From NCBI RefSeq assembly GCF_013377255.1, contig NZ_CP016614.1, positions 2,178,501 to 2,242,500 of the forward strand: a stretch of DNA of 64,000 nt. Reading direction: 5' to 3'. Source of the stretch: Mannheimia granulomatis (GTDB lineage: Bacteria; Pseudomonadota; Gammaproteobacteria; Enterobacterales; Pasteurellaceae). The notes below the pieces were generated by a model that was not told where the DNA came from, searched no databases, and saw only the letters and a program-made list of their open reading frames with translations. Position numbers and translations under genes: made by a program. Shown here one piece after another: positions 27,019 through 36,700 of this stretch (position 1 is its first letter; each line of letters begins with the position of its first letter).

Positions 27019-27924
27019 ATGTCAGCAGAAAAAGCTACTGAAACTACACCAAATATCAATGTTGTTGCAGAAACGGAAAAAGCGATTAATAAAGTCAGCA
27101 ATATGGATTTCAACACTATGCTCAATGAGTGGATTATCCCTTATGGTACAAAAATTCTGCTTGCGATTGCTATTTTCGTGATTGGTAAGTTTTTTGCCCG
27201 AGTAATTAGCACCTTATTGGGTAAAGCAGCATTGAAATCAACCAAAGATGAAATACTACAAAGTTTTATTACCTCAATTAGTTACTTCTTACTACTCTTA
27301 ATTGTCGTGATTGCTTCCCTGTCGCAATTGGGTATTAATACCAGCTCATTGGTTGCATTAATCGGTGCTGCGGGTTTGGCGATTGGTTTATCTCTGCAAA
27401 ACTCACTACAAAACTTTGCGGCAGGTGTGATGCTTTTAATTTTCAAACCTTTCCGCAAAGGCGATTTAATTGAAACCGGTGGTATGACAGGTGTAGTGGA
27501 ACAAATGGGGCTGCTCGTTTTAGAGCTACGTACCGGTGATAACAAAACCGTATTATTACCAAACGGCAAAGTGTTCTCAGACAGCATTGTGAATTACTCA
27601 AATAATCCAACCCGTCGTATTGATTTCACCTTTAATATCTCTTATGAATCAGACTTAAGAATGGCAAAAGAGATTATTCGAGGCGTATTAAATAATAGTG
27701 GCTATGTCTTAAAAGAGCCGGAACCCGTAATTGCTGTTGGAGAATTAGCGGCAAACAGTATTCAGCTTGTCGTTCGCCCTTGGGTGCAAACTCCTAATTA
27801 CTGGGCAGCTTATTGGGATATTATGGAGCAAGTCAAATTAGCCTTTGATAACGCTGGTGTATCCATTCGCTACAATCAAATGGAATTGCATATTAAAAGT
27901 GGTTCTCTTGATACTAAAGATTAA
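27019..27924 (+). CDS. mscS: Small-conductance mechanosensitive channel MscS
   Basis: 301 residues from ATG 27019 (AAGGA upstream); an in-frame TTG at 26986 is not credible. Three N-terminal membrane segments, with the Ala/Gly-rich pore helix ALIGAAGLAIGLSLQNSLQNFAAGVM and the following PFRKGDLIETGG beta domain, then the C-terminal vestibule domain. It is a heptameric pressure-release valve in the inner membrane. The N-terminus is somewhat longer and more polar than in E. coli. An uptake signal lies 2 bp behind the stop. Confidence 0.95.
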   Translation: MSAEKATETTPNINVVAETEKAINKVSNMDFNTMLNEWIIPYGTKILLAIAIFVIGKFFARVISTLLGKAALKSTKDEILQSFITSISYFLLLLIVVIASLSQLGINTSSLVALIGAAGLAIGLSLQNSLQNFAAGVMLLIFKPFRKGDLIETGGMTGVVEQMGLLVLELRTGDNKTVLLPNGKVFSDSIVNYSNNPTRRIDFTFNISYESDLRMAKEIIRGVLNNSGYVLKEPEPVIAVGELAANSIQLVVRPWVQTPNYWAAYWDIMEQVKLAFDNAGVSIRYNQMELHIKSGSLDTKD

Positions 27925-27925
27925 A

Positions 27926-27960
27926 ACAAGCGGTCGTTTTTAGATAAAATTTTGCAAATT
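27926..27960 (+). repeat. Complete extended DNA uptake signal between mscS and rraA
   Basis: ACAAGCGGTC followed by an AT-rich stretch and AAAATTTTGCAAATT. This is a typical example of the signals that occur throughout the window on both strands (others near 6249, 9337, 21921, 51523 and 63917). Confidence 0.85.
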
Positions 27961-28011
27961 CTAAGCGAAGGTTTATACTCTTATAAAACGAGTTGAAAAC
28001 AGGAGCATATT

Positions 28012-28509
28012 ATGCGTATTGATACCTCTGAGCTTTGCGATCTTTATTCTGACCAAGTTGATGTTGTTGAACCGATTTTCTCCAGCTTTGGCGGTGCGTC
28101 ATCTTTCTTCGGTAAGATCACAACAGTCAAGTGTTTTGAAAGTAACGGCTTAATAGCAGAAGTGTTGGAAGAAGACGGTGAAGGGCGAGTGTTATTAGTT
28201 GATGGCGGTGGTGCCGTTCGTCGTGCATTAATTGATGCGGAATTGGCTCAGCTTGCCGTTGATAACGGCTGGGAAGGCATTATCGTTTATGGTGCGGTTC
28301 GCCAACTGGATATTTTGGAAAAATTAGATATCGGTATTCACGCTCTTGCTCCTATTCCGGTAGGAGCAGATAATACAGATGTAGGCGAGGTCGATACACC
28401 GGTCAATTTCGGTGGTGTTACTTTCTTCCCGGAAGATTATATTTATGCAGATTTAACCGGCATTATCTTATCACCGGAATTGCTTGATTTAAGCGATATT
28501 AATGAATAA
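28012..28509 (+). CDS. rraA: Regulator of RNase E activity RraA
   Basis: 165 residues, full length. Family segments: TSELCDLYSDQVDVVEPIFSSFGG at the N-terminus, LLVDGGGAVRRALIDAELAQLA and WEGIIVYGAVRQLDILEKLDIGIHAL in the ring-forming domain. RraA trimers bind RNase E and inhibit RNA decay. It stands alone between mscS and ptrA with its own ribosome-binding site (CAGGAG) and terminator. Confidence 0.97.
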   Translation: MRIDTSELCDLYSDQVDVVEPIFSSFGGASSFFGKITTVKCFESNGLIAEVLEEDGEGRVLLVDGGGAVRRALIDAELAQLAVDNGWEGIIVYGAVRQLDILEKLDIGIHALAPIPVGADNTDVGEVDTPVNFGGVTFFPEDYIYADLTGIILSPELLDLSDINE

Positions 28510-28530
28510 TTGTCTTTGACATTAGATAAA

Positions 28531-28554
28531 AAAACCGACCATTAGGTCGGTTTT
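28531..28554 (+). terminator. Terminator between convergent rraA and ptrA
   Basis: AAAACCGACC / GGTCGGTTTT with loop ATTA, followed by ATTTTT on the plus strand and preceded by A-rich sequence, so it can serve both genes. Confidence 0.9.
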
Positions 28555-28569
28555 ATTTTTAATATCAAT

Positions 28570-31518
28570 TTAGTAATCTTTGATTTCAAACTCACGTTGT
28601 AGTTTTTCAATACTTTCAACCTGCTCAAAACCTTTAAACTTAGCAACATCTTCTGCCTTAGTTTTAGTGCCTACTGCTTGGCTGACAAAAACAAAACCTT
28701 GCTGATTAATGAGTGCTTTTTGATAGAAATCCAGAATATCCGCTTTAGTTAAGTTTTTAGTAAGGGCAATTACTTTCTGCAAGCGGTCAAATTTCTTATT
28801 ATTTTGACTAAAATCCAACCCAAATTCTGCAAACTCTTCCGCCAGAGATTCCGGTTTATACTGTAATTGCTCCACCAGACTCTCACGATATTTAGCAAAC
28901 TCTTCATCAGATAACTGCTCTAACTTTTCCTTACTTTGTTTAAAGAAGCGTTCATTATGTGTTAAAACACCTGCCGGTGTAGTATTTGGGCTTTGTACCA
29001 TAAACTGAATACCCGCAGTTTTGCCAATCATTAAATCCGTTGCATAAACCACATAGCCTAATTGTTTATCCGTACGCAGATCGTCAAAATACCAACGGGA
29101 AATAATACTTCTCAATAATCTGGCTCGCACTAATCCCTCTAATTCTGCATAGCCATTTGGTAAAAATGCCATTAATAAAGCATTATCTTCATTCGGTACT
29201 TTTTTAATGAAATTAAGCTTACGCTGACTCTGATGAATATCCACATATTGCCCTGTAGCATTTGCAGATTTTTTACTTTTTATCACCGCTTGTACTTGGT
29301 TTGAAAGCGATAAAACTTGATCGTTGGAAAAATTACCTACCGATAATAGCTTAAAGCCACTCGCCTCATTTAATAAACGATGACGTAGCTTCTGAATATC
29401 ATCAAGGGTAATTTGATCAATTGCTTTACGCTGTTTATCCATCTCAAAATAAGGGTAGCCGGCAAAACGTTTTAACGCGGCATTTGCTTGATTCAGGCTG
29501 TTCTCTTTCTCACTACGATCTAAGGCTTGGTGTAAATGCTGCTTAGCTTGCATCAACATCTCTTCGCTTAACTCAAATTTACTAAATTGCGTAACGCTAT
29601 CTACAATTAACTTAGGTAAGTTTTGCGTATAGCCATCAGCAGAAACCACTAAGCCATTAGTACCCGGCTGTACCTTTAAATTCATTCCGGCAACAGACGA
29701 TTGGAAATTAAGCTCAGTTTGAGCCAACTGATTCATATAATTTAAGATAGAAGCTGAAGCCAATGTTTTTAAATCATCTGCGCGAGGATTAACATTAAAT
29801 ACCATACTAATCTGTGCTTTAGGATCGCTGCCAAAATAGACACTTGGCATCGCATAAACTAAATCACCTTGTTGTTCTCGAATCAACTTCGGCTTCGTTA
29901 AGCCTTTTTCAACCTTATTTAACGAAAAATCTGTAGTGAAATATGGGTTAAGAGCAGGCAGTTTAAGTGTTGGATTTTGGTTAAAATCCAACCATCTCTG
30001 TTTTTGTGCTTCGCTAATTTGGGCAATTGAGTAGCCTGCCTCAAAATACTGACTTTTCTTATCGGTAACGGCATCATCACTGACTAATAAAATTCTTGCA
30101 TTTTCAATATTCATGCCTGCTAATTTTTCATTAATAGCTTGCTTATCTATAGTCTCAGTAAGATAGCTTTCATCAATAACATGTTCTAACGGATAATAAA
30201 GCATCTGATCGGAAATAAATTCAACAAAGTCCATATTTTTCTCAGACTGCAAATGTTGGAATTTTTGCTTAAGGCTTTCTTTCACTTCGTTGAAATAACT
30301 TTCTTGGATCCCCTGCTGTTTAATTTGTTCAATTTGTTGGAAGACCAATGAAATAACCCGATCTTTTTCCGCTAATCCCTTATCGGTTAGCTCAATATAA
30401 ATCTGAAAAGCACCACGATCGCGCCCAATATTTGCCGTGTTAACCGCCTCAATTTCCCCATCAGATAAGCCTTGTTTAATTAAATAATCAGACAAAGTCC
30501 CCTCTGTATTATTATTTAAGACATAGGCAAGATATTCGCCGCTTTTATGTTTGAATTGCTGCTCATCATTTGGAAAATCGAAGCCAATTACCAACATTTT
30601 GGTCGATTTTACCGGCTTATATTGAATAAATACGGACTTATCTTCCTCACGATATAGAGGCTCTGAGGTTTGTGGAACAGTCAGATTTTTATTTTCCATT
30701 TTGCCCAAGGTTGATGCAGCAAGTTTTGCCAGCTGCTCAATCGACTGATTAGAATAGAGTACGACTTTAAACAAATTGGCCGAATAATGCTGTTTATAGA
30801 ATTGCTCCAGCTCAGTTTGTAATTTGCTATCCGGCTTATCTGACAAGGTTACATTATTACCGACCGCAAATTTAGTCGCAGGATGAGCCGGATTGGAGGT
30901 AGCTAAATTTACACTATGCAACAAATGACCATCATGCGATTTTGCCCGTATCATTTCAGCATTTACAGCATTCACTTCTTTTTTGGCATTGCTTTCTAAT
31001 AAGAGTGGAAAGGCAAGTGTATCTGCCATACGAGCTACAGCTTCAGAAAAAGCATCATTATTGACCTGCAGATAGTAAGCAGTTCGATGGGAAGCAGTGG
31101 AGGCATTATTCATGCCGCCATTTTTGGTTAAAAAGGCATCTAAACTGTTGGTTTCAGGGTAATTTTTAGATCCCATTAATATCATATGTTCAAGGTAGTG
31201 TGCCAGCCCTTGTTGTGAAATAGGATCGTCCATTGAGCCAATAGGAATAATGGCAGACATTAACGATTTATTCGCATTTTCATCAGAAATAAGCAGAACT
31301 GTCATGCCATTATCAAGCTTAATCCCTTGGTAGATGGCTTTATCATTCGGGCTTTTATTTATGCTTTCTTTAAGTAGTTGAAAGCCTAGAGGCTGTTGAG
31401 CTTGTTGACTAGCGGTTGTTTTTTCCGGATTTTTTGCGACTTCGGCAAAAACATTTGGTATCACTAAGTTTACCGCTAATGTCGCTGTAATCAACTTGGT
31501 GAAAAGAGATAATTTCAT
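28570..31518 (-). CDS. ptrA: Protease III (pitrilysin), periplasmic M16 zinc protease
   Basis: 982 residues. Signal peptide about 1-25 ending NVFA. Inverted zinc motif HYLEH gives H107, E110 (catalytic) and H111, and E188 is the third ligand at the family spacing of 77. A Q-rich linker follows the signal peptide. It degrades small proteins and peptides in the periplasm. It lies directly behind recC, as in the recC-ptrA-recB-recD cluster of enterics, but recB and recD are not adjacent here: rraA follows convergently. Confidence 0.94.
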   Translation of the reverse strand: MKLSLFTKLITATLAVNLVIPNVFAEVAKNPEKTTASQQAQQPLGFQLLKESINKSPNDKAIYQGIKLDNGMTVLLISDENANKSLMSAIIPIGSMDDPISQQGLAHYLEHMILMGSKNYPETNSLDAFLTKNGGMNNASTASHRTAYYLQVNNDAFSEAVARMADTLAFPLLLESNAKKEVNAVNAEMIRAKSHDGHLLHSVNLATSNPAHPATKFAVGNNVTLSDKPDSKLQTELEQFYKQHYSANLFKVVLYSNQSIEQLAKLAASTLGKMENKNLTVPQTSEPLYREEDKSVFIQYKPVKSTKMLVIGFDFPNDEQQFKHKSGEYLAYVLNNNTEGTLSDYLIKQGLSDGEIEAVNTANIGRDRGAFQIYIELTDKGLAEKDRVISLVFQQIEQIKQQGIQESYFNEVKESLKQKFQHLQSEKNMDFVEFISDQMLYYPLEHVIDESYLTETIDKQAINEKLAGMNIENARILLVSDDAVTDKKSQYFEAGYSIAQISEAQKQRWLDFNQNPTLKLPALNPYFTTDFSLNKVEKGLTKPKLIREQQGDLVYAMPSVYFGSDPKAQISMVFNVNPRADDLKTLASASILNYMNQLAQTELNFQSSVAGMNLKVQPGTNGLVVSADGYTQNLPKLIVDSVTQFSKFELSEEMLMQAKQHLHQALDRSEKENSLNQANAALKRFAGYPYFEMDKQRKAIDQITLDDIQKLRHRLLNEASGFKLLSVGNFSNDQVLSLSNQVQAVIKSKKSANATGQYVDIHQSQRKLNFIKKVPNEDNALLMAFLPNGYAELEGLVRARLLRSIISRWYFDDLRTDKQLGYVVYATDLMIGKTAGIQFMVQSPNTTPAGVLTHNERFFKQSKEKLEQLSDEEFAKYRESLVEQLQYKPESLAEEFAEFGLDFSQNNKKFDRLQKVIALTKNLTKADILDFYQKALINQQGFVFVSQAVGTKTKAEDVAKFKGFEQVESIEKLQREFEIKDY

Positions 31519-31699
31519 AACGCTCCTTTTAAACTATCACACACTAAAATATAAATATCTTTTGTAAACTCTGACACTCAACCATGAGGAAAATTCGATA
31601 CGTGCGGCTGAATAATAAGCAATCATTAAAATAAGCGCTTATCAAAGATAACTAGTCAGCAGTTATGCAAAAAAATCTTTAAAAACAACCGCTTGTCGA

Positions 31700-34600
31700 T
31701 TAATTTTCTAATTTAGTTTTCTCATGCATCAAGCTAAACCAATCTAATGTAGTCTGATGAATTGTGCCATAATCCAGCTGACGGCTTTGCCGCAAAATAC
31801 GGGTTAAGTAAACACCATCTCGATCTTCAGCTAAATCTGCTATCGTCTTTTCCGGATCTTGCACCTTGGCATTAAAATAAGATCCCAACTTGTCATAAAT
31901 CACCAGCTGGACTTGTGATAAGCCGTTTAAATAAGCATTAAGATAAATGGTGAATTGCTCATCAGCCTCTTCCCGGCTTAGCTCATCAAAATAAAGTAAA
32001 CCTGCCTGTTCCGCATTACGATAATAAAACTTTACCTTTTTGTTGGGTTGGTAAATGGTCATTAATAGATGGTATATCCAAGCTTGGATTCTGTCTTTAT
32101 CTCTCAACCCACCGACCCGCCACAGAATGATATCGTCTCCATAAATATTGGCAATATTAGCGGTAAGTAGAATTTCCCTCTTGCCTAAAAAATAGGGCTG
32201 GCTAAATGCTAACACTGTACTTTCTCGCACTAAATAATCGGCTAAAGCTTGGCGTATTTCCGAAATTTTACCTACAAGATCTTGTTTGGCTATTTCTGCA
32301 AAATTTGATGCCGGCAAGTTACCTTTTAACTTCTCTTTTTCAAAGAAAGCCGCTTGTTCTGTTGTACTCACCGGTAGTAGATCTTCTAACAAATCGTAAC
32401 GCTCTAAACCTGACATCGCAAAAATTTCTGTTTCCTCTATGCTGTTATCATATTGCTCAAAAGTAACACCAAGCACATAATGGAAAAAGTACTTCACTGG
32501 ATTTTGCAAAAAGCGGATAAGCAAATCAATTTCTAACGTATGTGGCATACTTTCGATTTGTAACGGCTCTTTTAGAAAATCTCGATAATCTAACGTATTA
32601 GGAATAATCCACTCTGCGTTATAAGCATAATCGTGTGGCTGTGTGAAATTTTTCTTGCTAAATACAGTTAACGGCTGTTTTCTTACAAGCATGCTGGAAG
32701 CTTTTTCAGCTTGTCGCAGTTCCGGCACTGAATATTCATCAATCACATCTAATAATTGCGAGACTAAAATAGAGGGTAGCATCTCTTTGCCATCTTTTTG
32801 CGATTGTCCTACATAGCTGATATAAAACACTTTTTGTGCTGAAAGTAAGGCTTCTAAAAAAAGATAGCGATCATCATCACGCTTGGCCCTATCGCCTTTT
32901 TGCGGCGCATATTGCATCAAATCAAAACTGTTTATCTGCTGCTGACGGGGAAAATCCACTTCATTCATACCAAGTAAACAAACTACTTTAAACGGAATTG
33001 CTCTCATCGGTAATAAAGTAGCAAAATTGACTCTACCTACTAAGAAATTTAAAGTTTGCGCATGTTGATTAAGCTGCCGATTAAACAGTAATTCAATAAT
33101 CTCAATCTGAAGGTTATCTCTAAATGCGCTAGCCTCCGCTTGTTCAAAAATCTGATCATTTACTGTATTTAACAATAAAATAGAAGCCGTATTCTCTGCA
33201 TTTTCATGATATATGTTCGCAATCAACTGTCTGATTGCTTGATGCCATTGCATTAATGAATGTGGCTGTTGTAACAACTTCACCCATTCCAATAAATGAG
33301 AAATAAAAGCAGCAAGCCCACCAACCAGCTCGGCATTTAAACCATAGCTATCACCAAAGGCAAGTGTATTCTCCCAAATGCCATTTTCTTCTTTTAGACT
33401 TGAACCCAGTAATAAGCGATTTAAGCCGTTTTCCCATGAGTTATAGTTTTGCCAATGAGGTCGGTTAATATCTAATCCGGCACGAATGCCGGCTTTTTTT
33501 GCCCAAGTGCGTAAAGTATGGATATGTTCTTGGTTAAAATGAAAACGTTCTGCAATAGCATTAATTTCCAATAAATCGAATAGATCTTCCGCTTTAAAGT
33601 CGCTTTCTTTCATCGCCAATAGTTGCAAAAAACTTGCAATAATCGGATCAATTTGAGTAAATGCCTGATCTGATAATGAAAACGGAATATAACGAGGATC
33701 TCGATTAGCTCCCGCATAGCGAGAGAATACTGCATCAATATAAGGAGCATATTTGTTGATATCTGGAGACATCACCATAATGTCTTTCGGCAGCAATGTT
33801 TTATCTTTCTCAAACAGATTGAGCAACTGGTTATGTAGCACTTCCACTTCTCTCATCGGGCTATGACAGGAGTGAATCTGAATCGAATGATCGTTGCTTA
33901 ATTCAGTAATAGTTGCTTGATTTTCTGAACTGAAGATCTGTTTCTTAATTTTATTGAGATTACAATCATCCTCCGGCTCCACAAATGCATCGATAGTATT
34001 CGGCTCAAATTCCATCAGTTGGGCTAAAAAATCTCTTCCTTGCTTCCCCCAAAGATTTAATAACTTATTGCTTTGTTCAGCCAATAAATTTTCAAGATCT
34101 GAAGTAGAAATTTTGTTGGTTAACGCCAGCTTTTGCCAAACCTTATCCTCAATGCTGTCTCCCCAATATTTTTCACTTGGGTTAAGGAAAAAAATATGGA
34201 TATCACAATGTTCACTTAATTTCTTAAATACAGCTAATTGCAATGGCGAAAAAGCAGAGATACCAAAAATCGCTATACGTTTTGGTAGTTGGGCTTTTTC
34301 CTGTGCTGTTAGATTATCTAATTTATTGAAATAATTTTGTTGCAAATACCCACGGTGCGATGTCATAAAAACTGCACTATCAGCATCAGCTTTGAGATCA
34401 TTAACCAGCTGTTTCCATAATATACTTTGCCATTTCATATCGGCAAAAATAAATGCCTGGTCTTGATGCTTGCCTGCAATTGCAATTTTTAGCTCATTTT
34501 CGACCGCTTGTAGATTATCTTCCTCCCAATGTAGCAACCAATGAGGTCGATAGACTAAATATTGGTCAAATAATTCTGCAATTTTATCAGAGAGCTGATA

Positions 34601-34984
34601 GAGCTTAAGCTGATATTGCTCTTGATTATTTGGTTCTGCCAAATAATGCTTTAATGGCTCAAACTCCGGCTGTGAGAGGCTATTTGGCAGTAAACGCATA
34701 ATCCGCCAAGCCATAGAGGAGCGTTCAAAAATATTCTCTTTCGGCAGCTCTGGAAACAGCAAACGATATTGCTGCCACAGAAATGTCGTCGGATATAAAA
34801 ATTCACAGTTACCCATAATGCCACTGAATTCAGCAATTTGCATTTGTAGCCACTGCGCCATCCCCTGACTTTGAATTAAAATCGTCTCCACCTCAAACGG
34901 ATCTTCAAGTGGGTTCACTTGCTGAACCTTCACAAGCATTTCAGCTAAAGATGAAATTTTATTGGACTGGTAAAGTGTAAACAT
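31700..34984 (-). CDS. recC: Exodeoxyribonuclease V gamma subunit RecC
   Basis: 1094 residues from ATG 34984, preceded by AGAGAGG and matching the family start (MFTLYQSNKISSLAEML). The frame extends further upstream into comQ but without a good start. Recognised segments: QSQGMAQWLQM, HSPMREVEVLHNQLL, MPMRAIPFKVVCLLGMNEVDFPR and KRGDRAKRDDDRYLFLEALLSAQ. RecC splits DNA and scans for Chi within the RecBCD helicase-nuclease. It follows the com prepilin genes, the order known from H. influenzae, so competence-induced transcription may run into recC. Confidence 0.96.
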   Translation of the reverse strand: MFTLYQSNKISSLAEMLVKVQQVNPLEDPFEVETILIQSQGMAQWLQMQIAEFSGIMGNCEFLYPTTFLWQQYRLLFPELPKENIFERSSMAWRIMRLLPNSLSQPEFEPLKHYLAEPNNQEQYQLKLYQLSDKIAELFDQYLVYRPHWLLHWEEDNLQAVENELKIAIAGKHQDQAFIFADMKWQSILWKQLVNDLKADADSAVFMTSHRGYLQQNYFNKLDNLTAQEKAQLPKRIAIFGISAFSPLQLAVFKKLSEHCDIHIFFLNPSEKYWGDSIEDKVWQKLALTNKISTSDLENLLAEQSNKLLNLWGKQGRDFLAQLMEFEPNTIDAFVEPEDDCNLNKIKKQIFSSENQATITELSNDHSIQIHSCHSPMREVEVLHNQLLNLFEKDKTLLPKDIMVMSPDINKYAPYIDAVFSRYAGANRDPRYIPFSLSDQAFTQIDPIIASFLQLLAMKESDFKAEDLFDLLEINAIAERFHFNQEHIHTLRTWAKKAGIRAGLDINRPHWQNYNSWENGLNRLLLGSSLKEENGIWENTLAFGDSYGLNAELVGGLAAFISHLLEWVKLLQQPHSLMQWHQAIRQLIANIYHENAENTASILLLNTVNDQIFEQAEASAFRDNLQIEIIELLFNRQLNQHAQTLNFLVGRVNFATLLPMRAIPFKVVCLLGMNEVDFPRQQQINSFDLMQYAPQKGDRAKRDDDRYLFLEALLSAQKVFYISYVGQSQKDGKEMLPSILVSQLLDVIDEYSVPELRQAEKASSMLVRKQPLTVFSKKNFTQPHDYAYNAEWIIPNTLDYRDFLKEPLQIESMPHTLEIDLLIRFLQNPVKYFFHYVLGVTFEQYDNSIEETEIFAMSGLERYDLLEDLLPVSTTEQAAFFEKEKLKGNLPASNFAEIAKQDLVGKISEIRQALADYLVRESTVLAFSQPYFLGKREILLTANIANIYGDDIILWRVGGLRDKDRIQAWIYHLLMTIYQPNKKVKFYYRNAEQAGLLYFDELSREEADEQFTIYLNAYLNGLSQVQLVIYDKLGSYFNAKVQDPEKTIADLAEDRDGVYLTRILRQSRQLDYGTIHQTTLDWFSLMHEKTKLEN

Positions 34985-35030
34985 AATAACCTCTCTGAAG
35001 GAATTATTGTCCACGAAAGCGAGAGGTGAT

Positions 35031-35323
35031 TCAATCATTATTCAGCTCAATTTTACCAAGCGGAAAACTAATACTGTGCTGATTTGATGAACATCGAATT
35101 TGATAATATACGCGATTTTGTGTCAGACTGCTTTCACACTCTAAGCGAGCTAATTTTAAAGCGATCTGGTTTTCTAAAATTTGTACCGCTTGCTGTTGTT
35201 GAAACTGCTTACTCAACTGCCGTTTTGAACCGAATGCCATCGGCTAAATACCAACACAATAACCGCAAATAAGCTGACCGCAACTAATAATGAAACGGTA
35301 GTTTCTGCCTTGTATTTATTCAT
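35031..35323 (-). pseudogene. comQ: comQ (prepilin-like competence gene), frameshifted
   Basis: ATG 35323 overlaps the comP stop and reads MNKYKAETTVSLLVAVSLFA, a prepilin-type membrane helix, but hits TGA at 35213-35215. The -1/+1 frame then carries the expected rest (QFQQQQAVQILENQIALK, two cysteines, SFPLGKIELN) to 35031. Adding one A to the AAAA run at 35223-35226 would restore one ORF of about 97 codons joining the two halves. This is either a real disabling deletion, a sequencing error in a short homopolymer, or frame slippage. In H. influenzae the matching gene (HI0941 position, just before recC) belongs to the competence regulon. Confidence 0.72.
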
Positions 35324-35999
35324 CAACTACCCCAAGGAAATTTTCCGAATTCGGCAAATAATCCCAATAGGAATATTTCATTTCCAAATTCGCCAGCACT
35401 TCTTTTTTAAAGGTTAAATTGCGTTCTTCCCGCTCATTATCATAAGAAGAATAAAGCGTGCCATACATTCTTTTTCCTGTAATATCAAAGAGATAGTCTG
35501 TAATCACAATACCATAAAAATTCTGTGGTAAGGTTTCATTGATCTCATTTTGGGCGATCACAATTTTAGGGTTATCCAGTGCGCTCTCCGGTAATTCGGC
35601 AAGCGAGCGAATAAGATAAATCTCCTCGCTTTTCACACTAGATAAATCCAAATAATCCGCCAACTGCGTAAAGCGGATATATTTCTCTTTAGTCGGCTTT
35701 TTATCTTTAAACAAGCTGTGAAAACGGCAAGTAAATTGATATTGCATAAAATAGGATTTTTGAGTGGATAAATCCGTTTGGCTAATAGTCTCTTTTTTTA
35801 AATGCCGACATATTTCACTTTTATCTTTTTTATGCAGAGAGAGTAAACGGAATTGATCGGATAAATATTTTTCCGCATAAAAACTGCTGAGTTTTTCCTG
35901 CCAAATAAATTTATCCTTACTTAAAAATAAGAGCGATAAAATAGACACAACCAAAATTAATGACACTAATAACGTACTGGCATTCTGATGTATTTTCAT
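35316..35999 (-). CDS. comP: Competence-locus protein ComP-like
   Basis: 227 residues with one N-terminal membrane segment (LLVSLILVVSILSLLFL, about 10-26) and a long charged extracytoplasmic domain with two cysteines (C63 and C90). It lacks a clear prepilin cleavage motif. Position (third gene of comN-O-P-Q before recC) matches HI0940 of H. influenzae, whose product is needed in or near the type IV pilus competence system; its exact job is not known. Its stop overlaps the comQ start and only 8 bp separate it from comO, so the genes are translated as a set. Confidence 0.75.
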   Translation of the reverse strand: MKIHQNASTLLVSLILVVSILSLLFLSKDKFIWQEKLSSFYAEKYLSDQFRLLSLHKKDKSEICRHLKKETISQTDLSTQKSYFMQYQFTCRFHSLFKDKKPTKEKYIRFTQLADYLDLSSVKSEEIYLIRSLAELPESALDNPKIVIAQNEINETLPQNFYGIVITDYLFDITGKRMYGTLYSSYDNEREERNLTFKKEVLANLEMKYSYWDYLPNSENFLGVVDE

Positions 36000-36007
36000 T
36001 TTTGTCT

Positions 36008-36700
36008 CTAATGATTTAAGATAAACACATAACTTTTGGCGACATAAATTTCTTGGCTGTCTTTAGATGATTCAATTTCTAATTCTATCTGTAATAATGT
36101 ATTTTCCTGTTTCCAGCTAAATGCTAATTGATTTACTTTAAAGTTATCAACTGAGGTAAATTTACTCCAACTACCCTGACAGCTATTTAATAATTTTTGG
36201 CATTCATCCTTAATACAATTATCCAAGTTGCCTGAAAAGGTATAAATTTCTTTATTCTCTAATTTAAAGGCAAACACCTCTTTTAAAATATCTTTTGTTT
36301 GGTTTAAATCCGCTACTCTACAAGCGGTCATTTTTGTTCTACGATTTCCCAAACAGCCATCTTGGTTTAAATCATAAAATGCAATTAAACAACCTTTATG
36401 AGGAATATTCACGCTTCGCCCATTTAGCTGAAATAAATCAAAATTACTGTCTTCTCTCTTATCGCCTTGATAACCAATATGTTGAAAATGCTGCCGGAAA
36501 TAATGCAATAATTGATGAGCTTCAGACTGTAAATAAAGTTGCTCTTTTTGCTTAATTTGCATACGGTAAAAATCACTATAAAGACTTGAAAGTAGCAATA
36601 ATAAAAAAGCAGCTAAAGCACTTGTAATTAATATTTCTACTAAACTAAATGCAGATTGATTAATCCTTACAGGTGCTACGTTTACCTTTTTCTGCCACAT
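36008..36700 (-). CDS. comO: Prepilin-type competence protein ComO (PulJ-like)
   Basis: 230 residues from ATG 36700, which has AGGG seven bases upstream (a GTG at 36706 is too close to it). Leader peptide of about 17 residues, then SAFSLVEILITSALAAFLL, a type IV prepilin N-terminus with the conserved Glu at +5 and cleavage expected before Phe. Five cysteines in the globular part suggest disulfides. It probably acts as a minor pseudopilin in the DNA-uptake pilus. It overlaps the end of comN by 41 bp. Confidence 0.82.
   Translation of the reverse strand: MWQKKVNVAPVRINQSAFSLVEILITSALAAFLLLLLSSLYSDFYRMQIKQKEQLYLQSEAHQLLHYFRQHFQHIGYQGDKREDSNFDLFQLNGRSVNIPHKGCLIAFYDLNQDGCLGNRRTKMTACRVADLNQTKDILKEVFAFKLENKEIYTFSGNLDNCIKDECQKLLNSCQGSWSKFTSVDNFKVNQLAFSWKQENTLLQIELEIESSKDSQEIYVAKSYVFILNH

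Noticed and set aside
34985..35038. Longer RecC N-terminus starting at 35038
   Set aside because: It overlaps comQ and lacks a ribosome-binding site, whereas ATG 34984 has AGAGAGG and matches the RecC family start.
35031..35240. A separate 69-residue gene in front of recC
   Set aside because: It lacks the prepilin helix that lies just upstream in another frame; it is better read as the second half of a frameshifted comQ.
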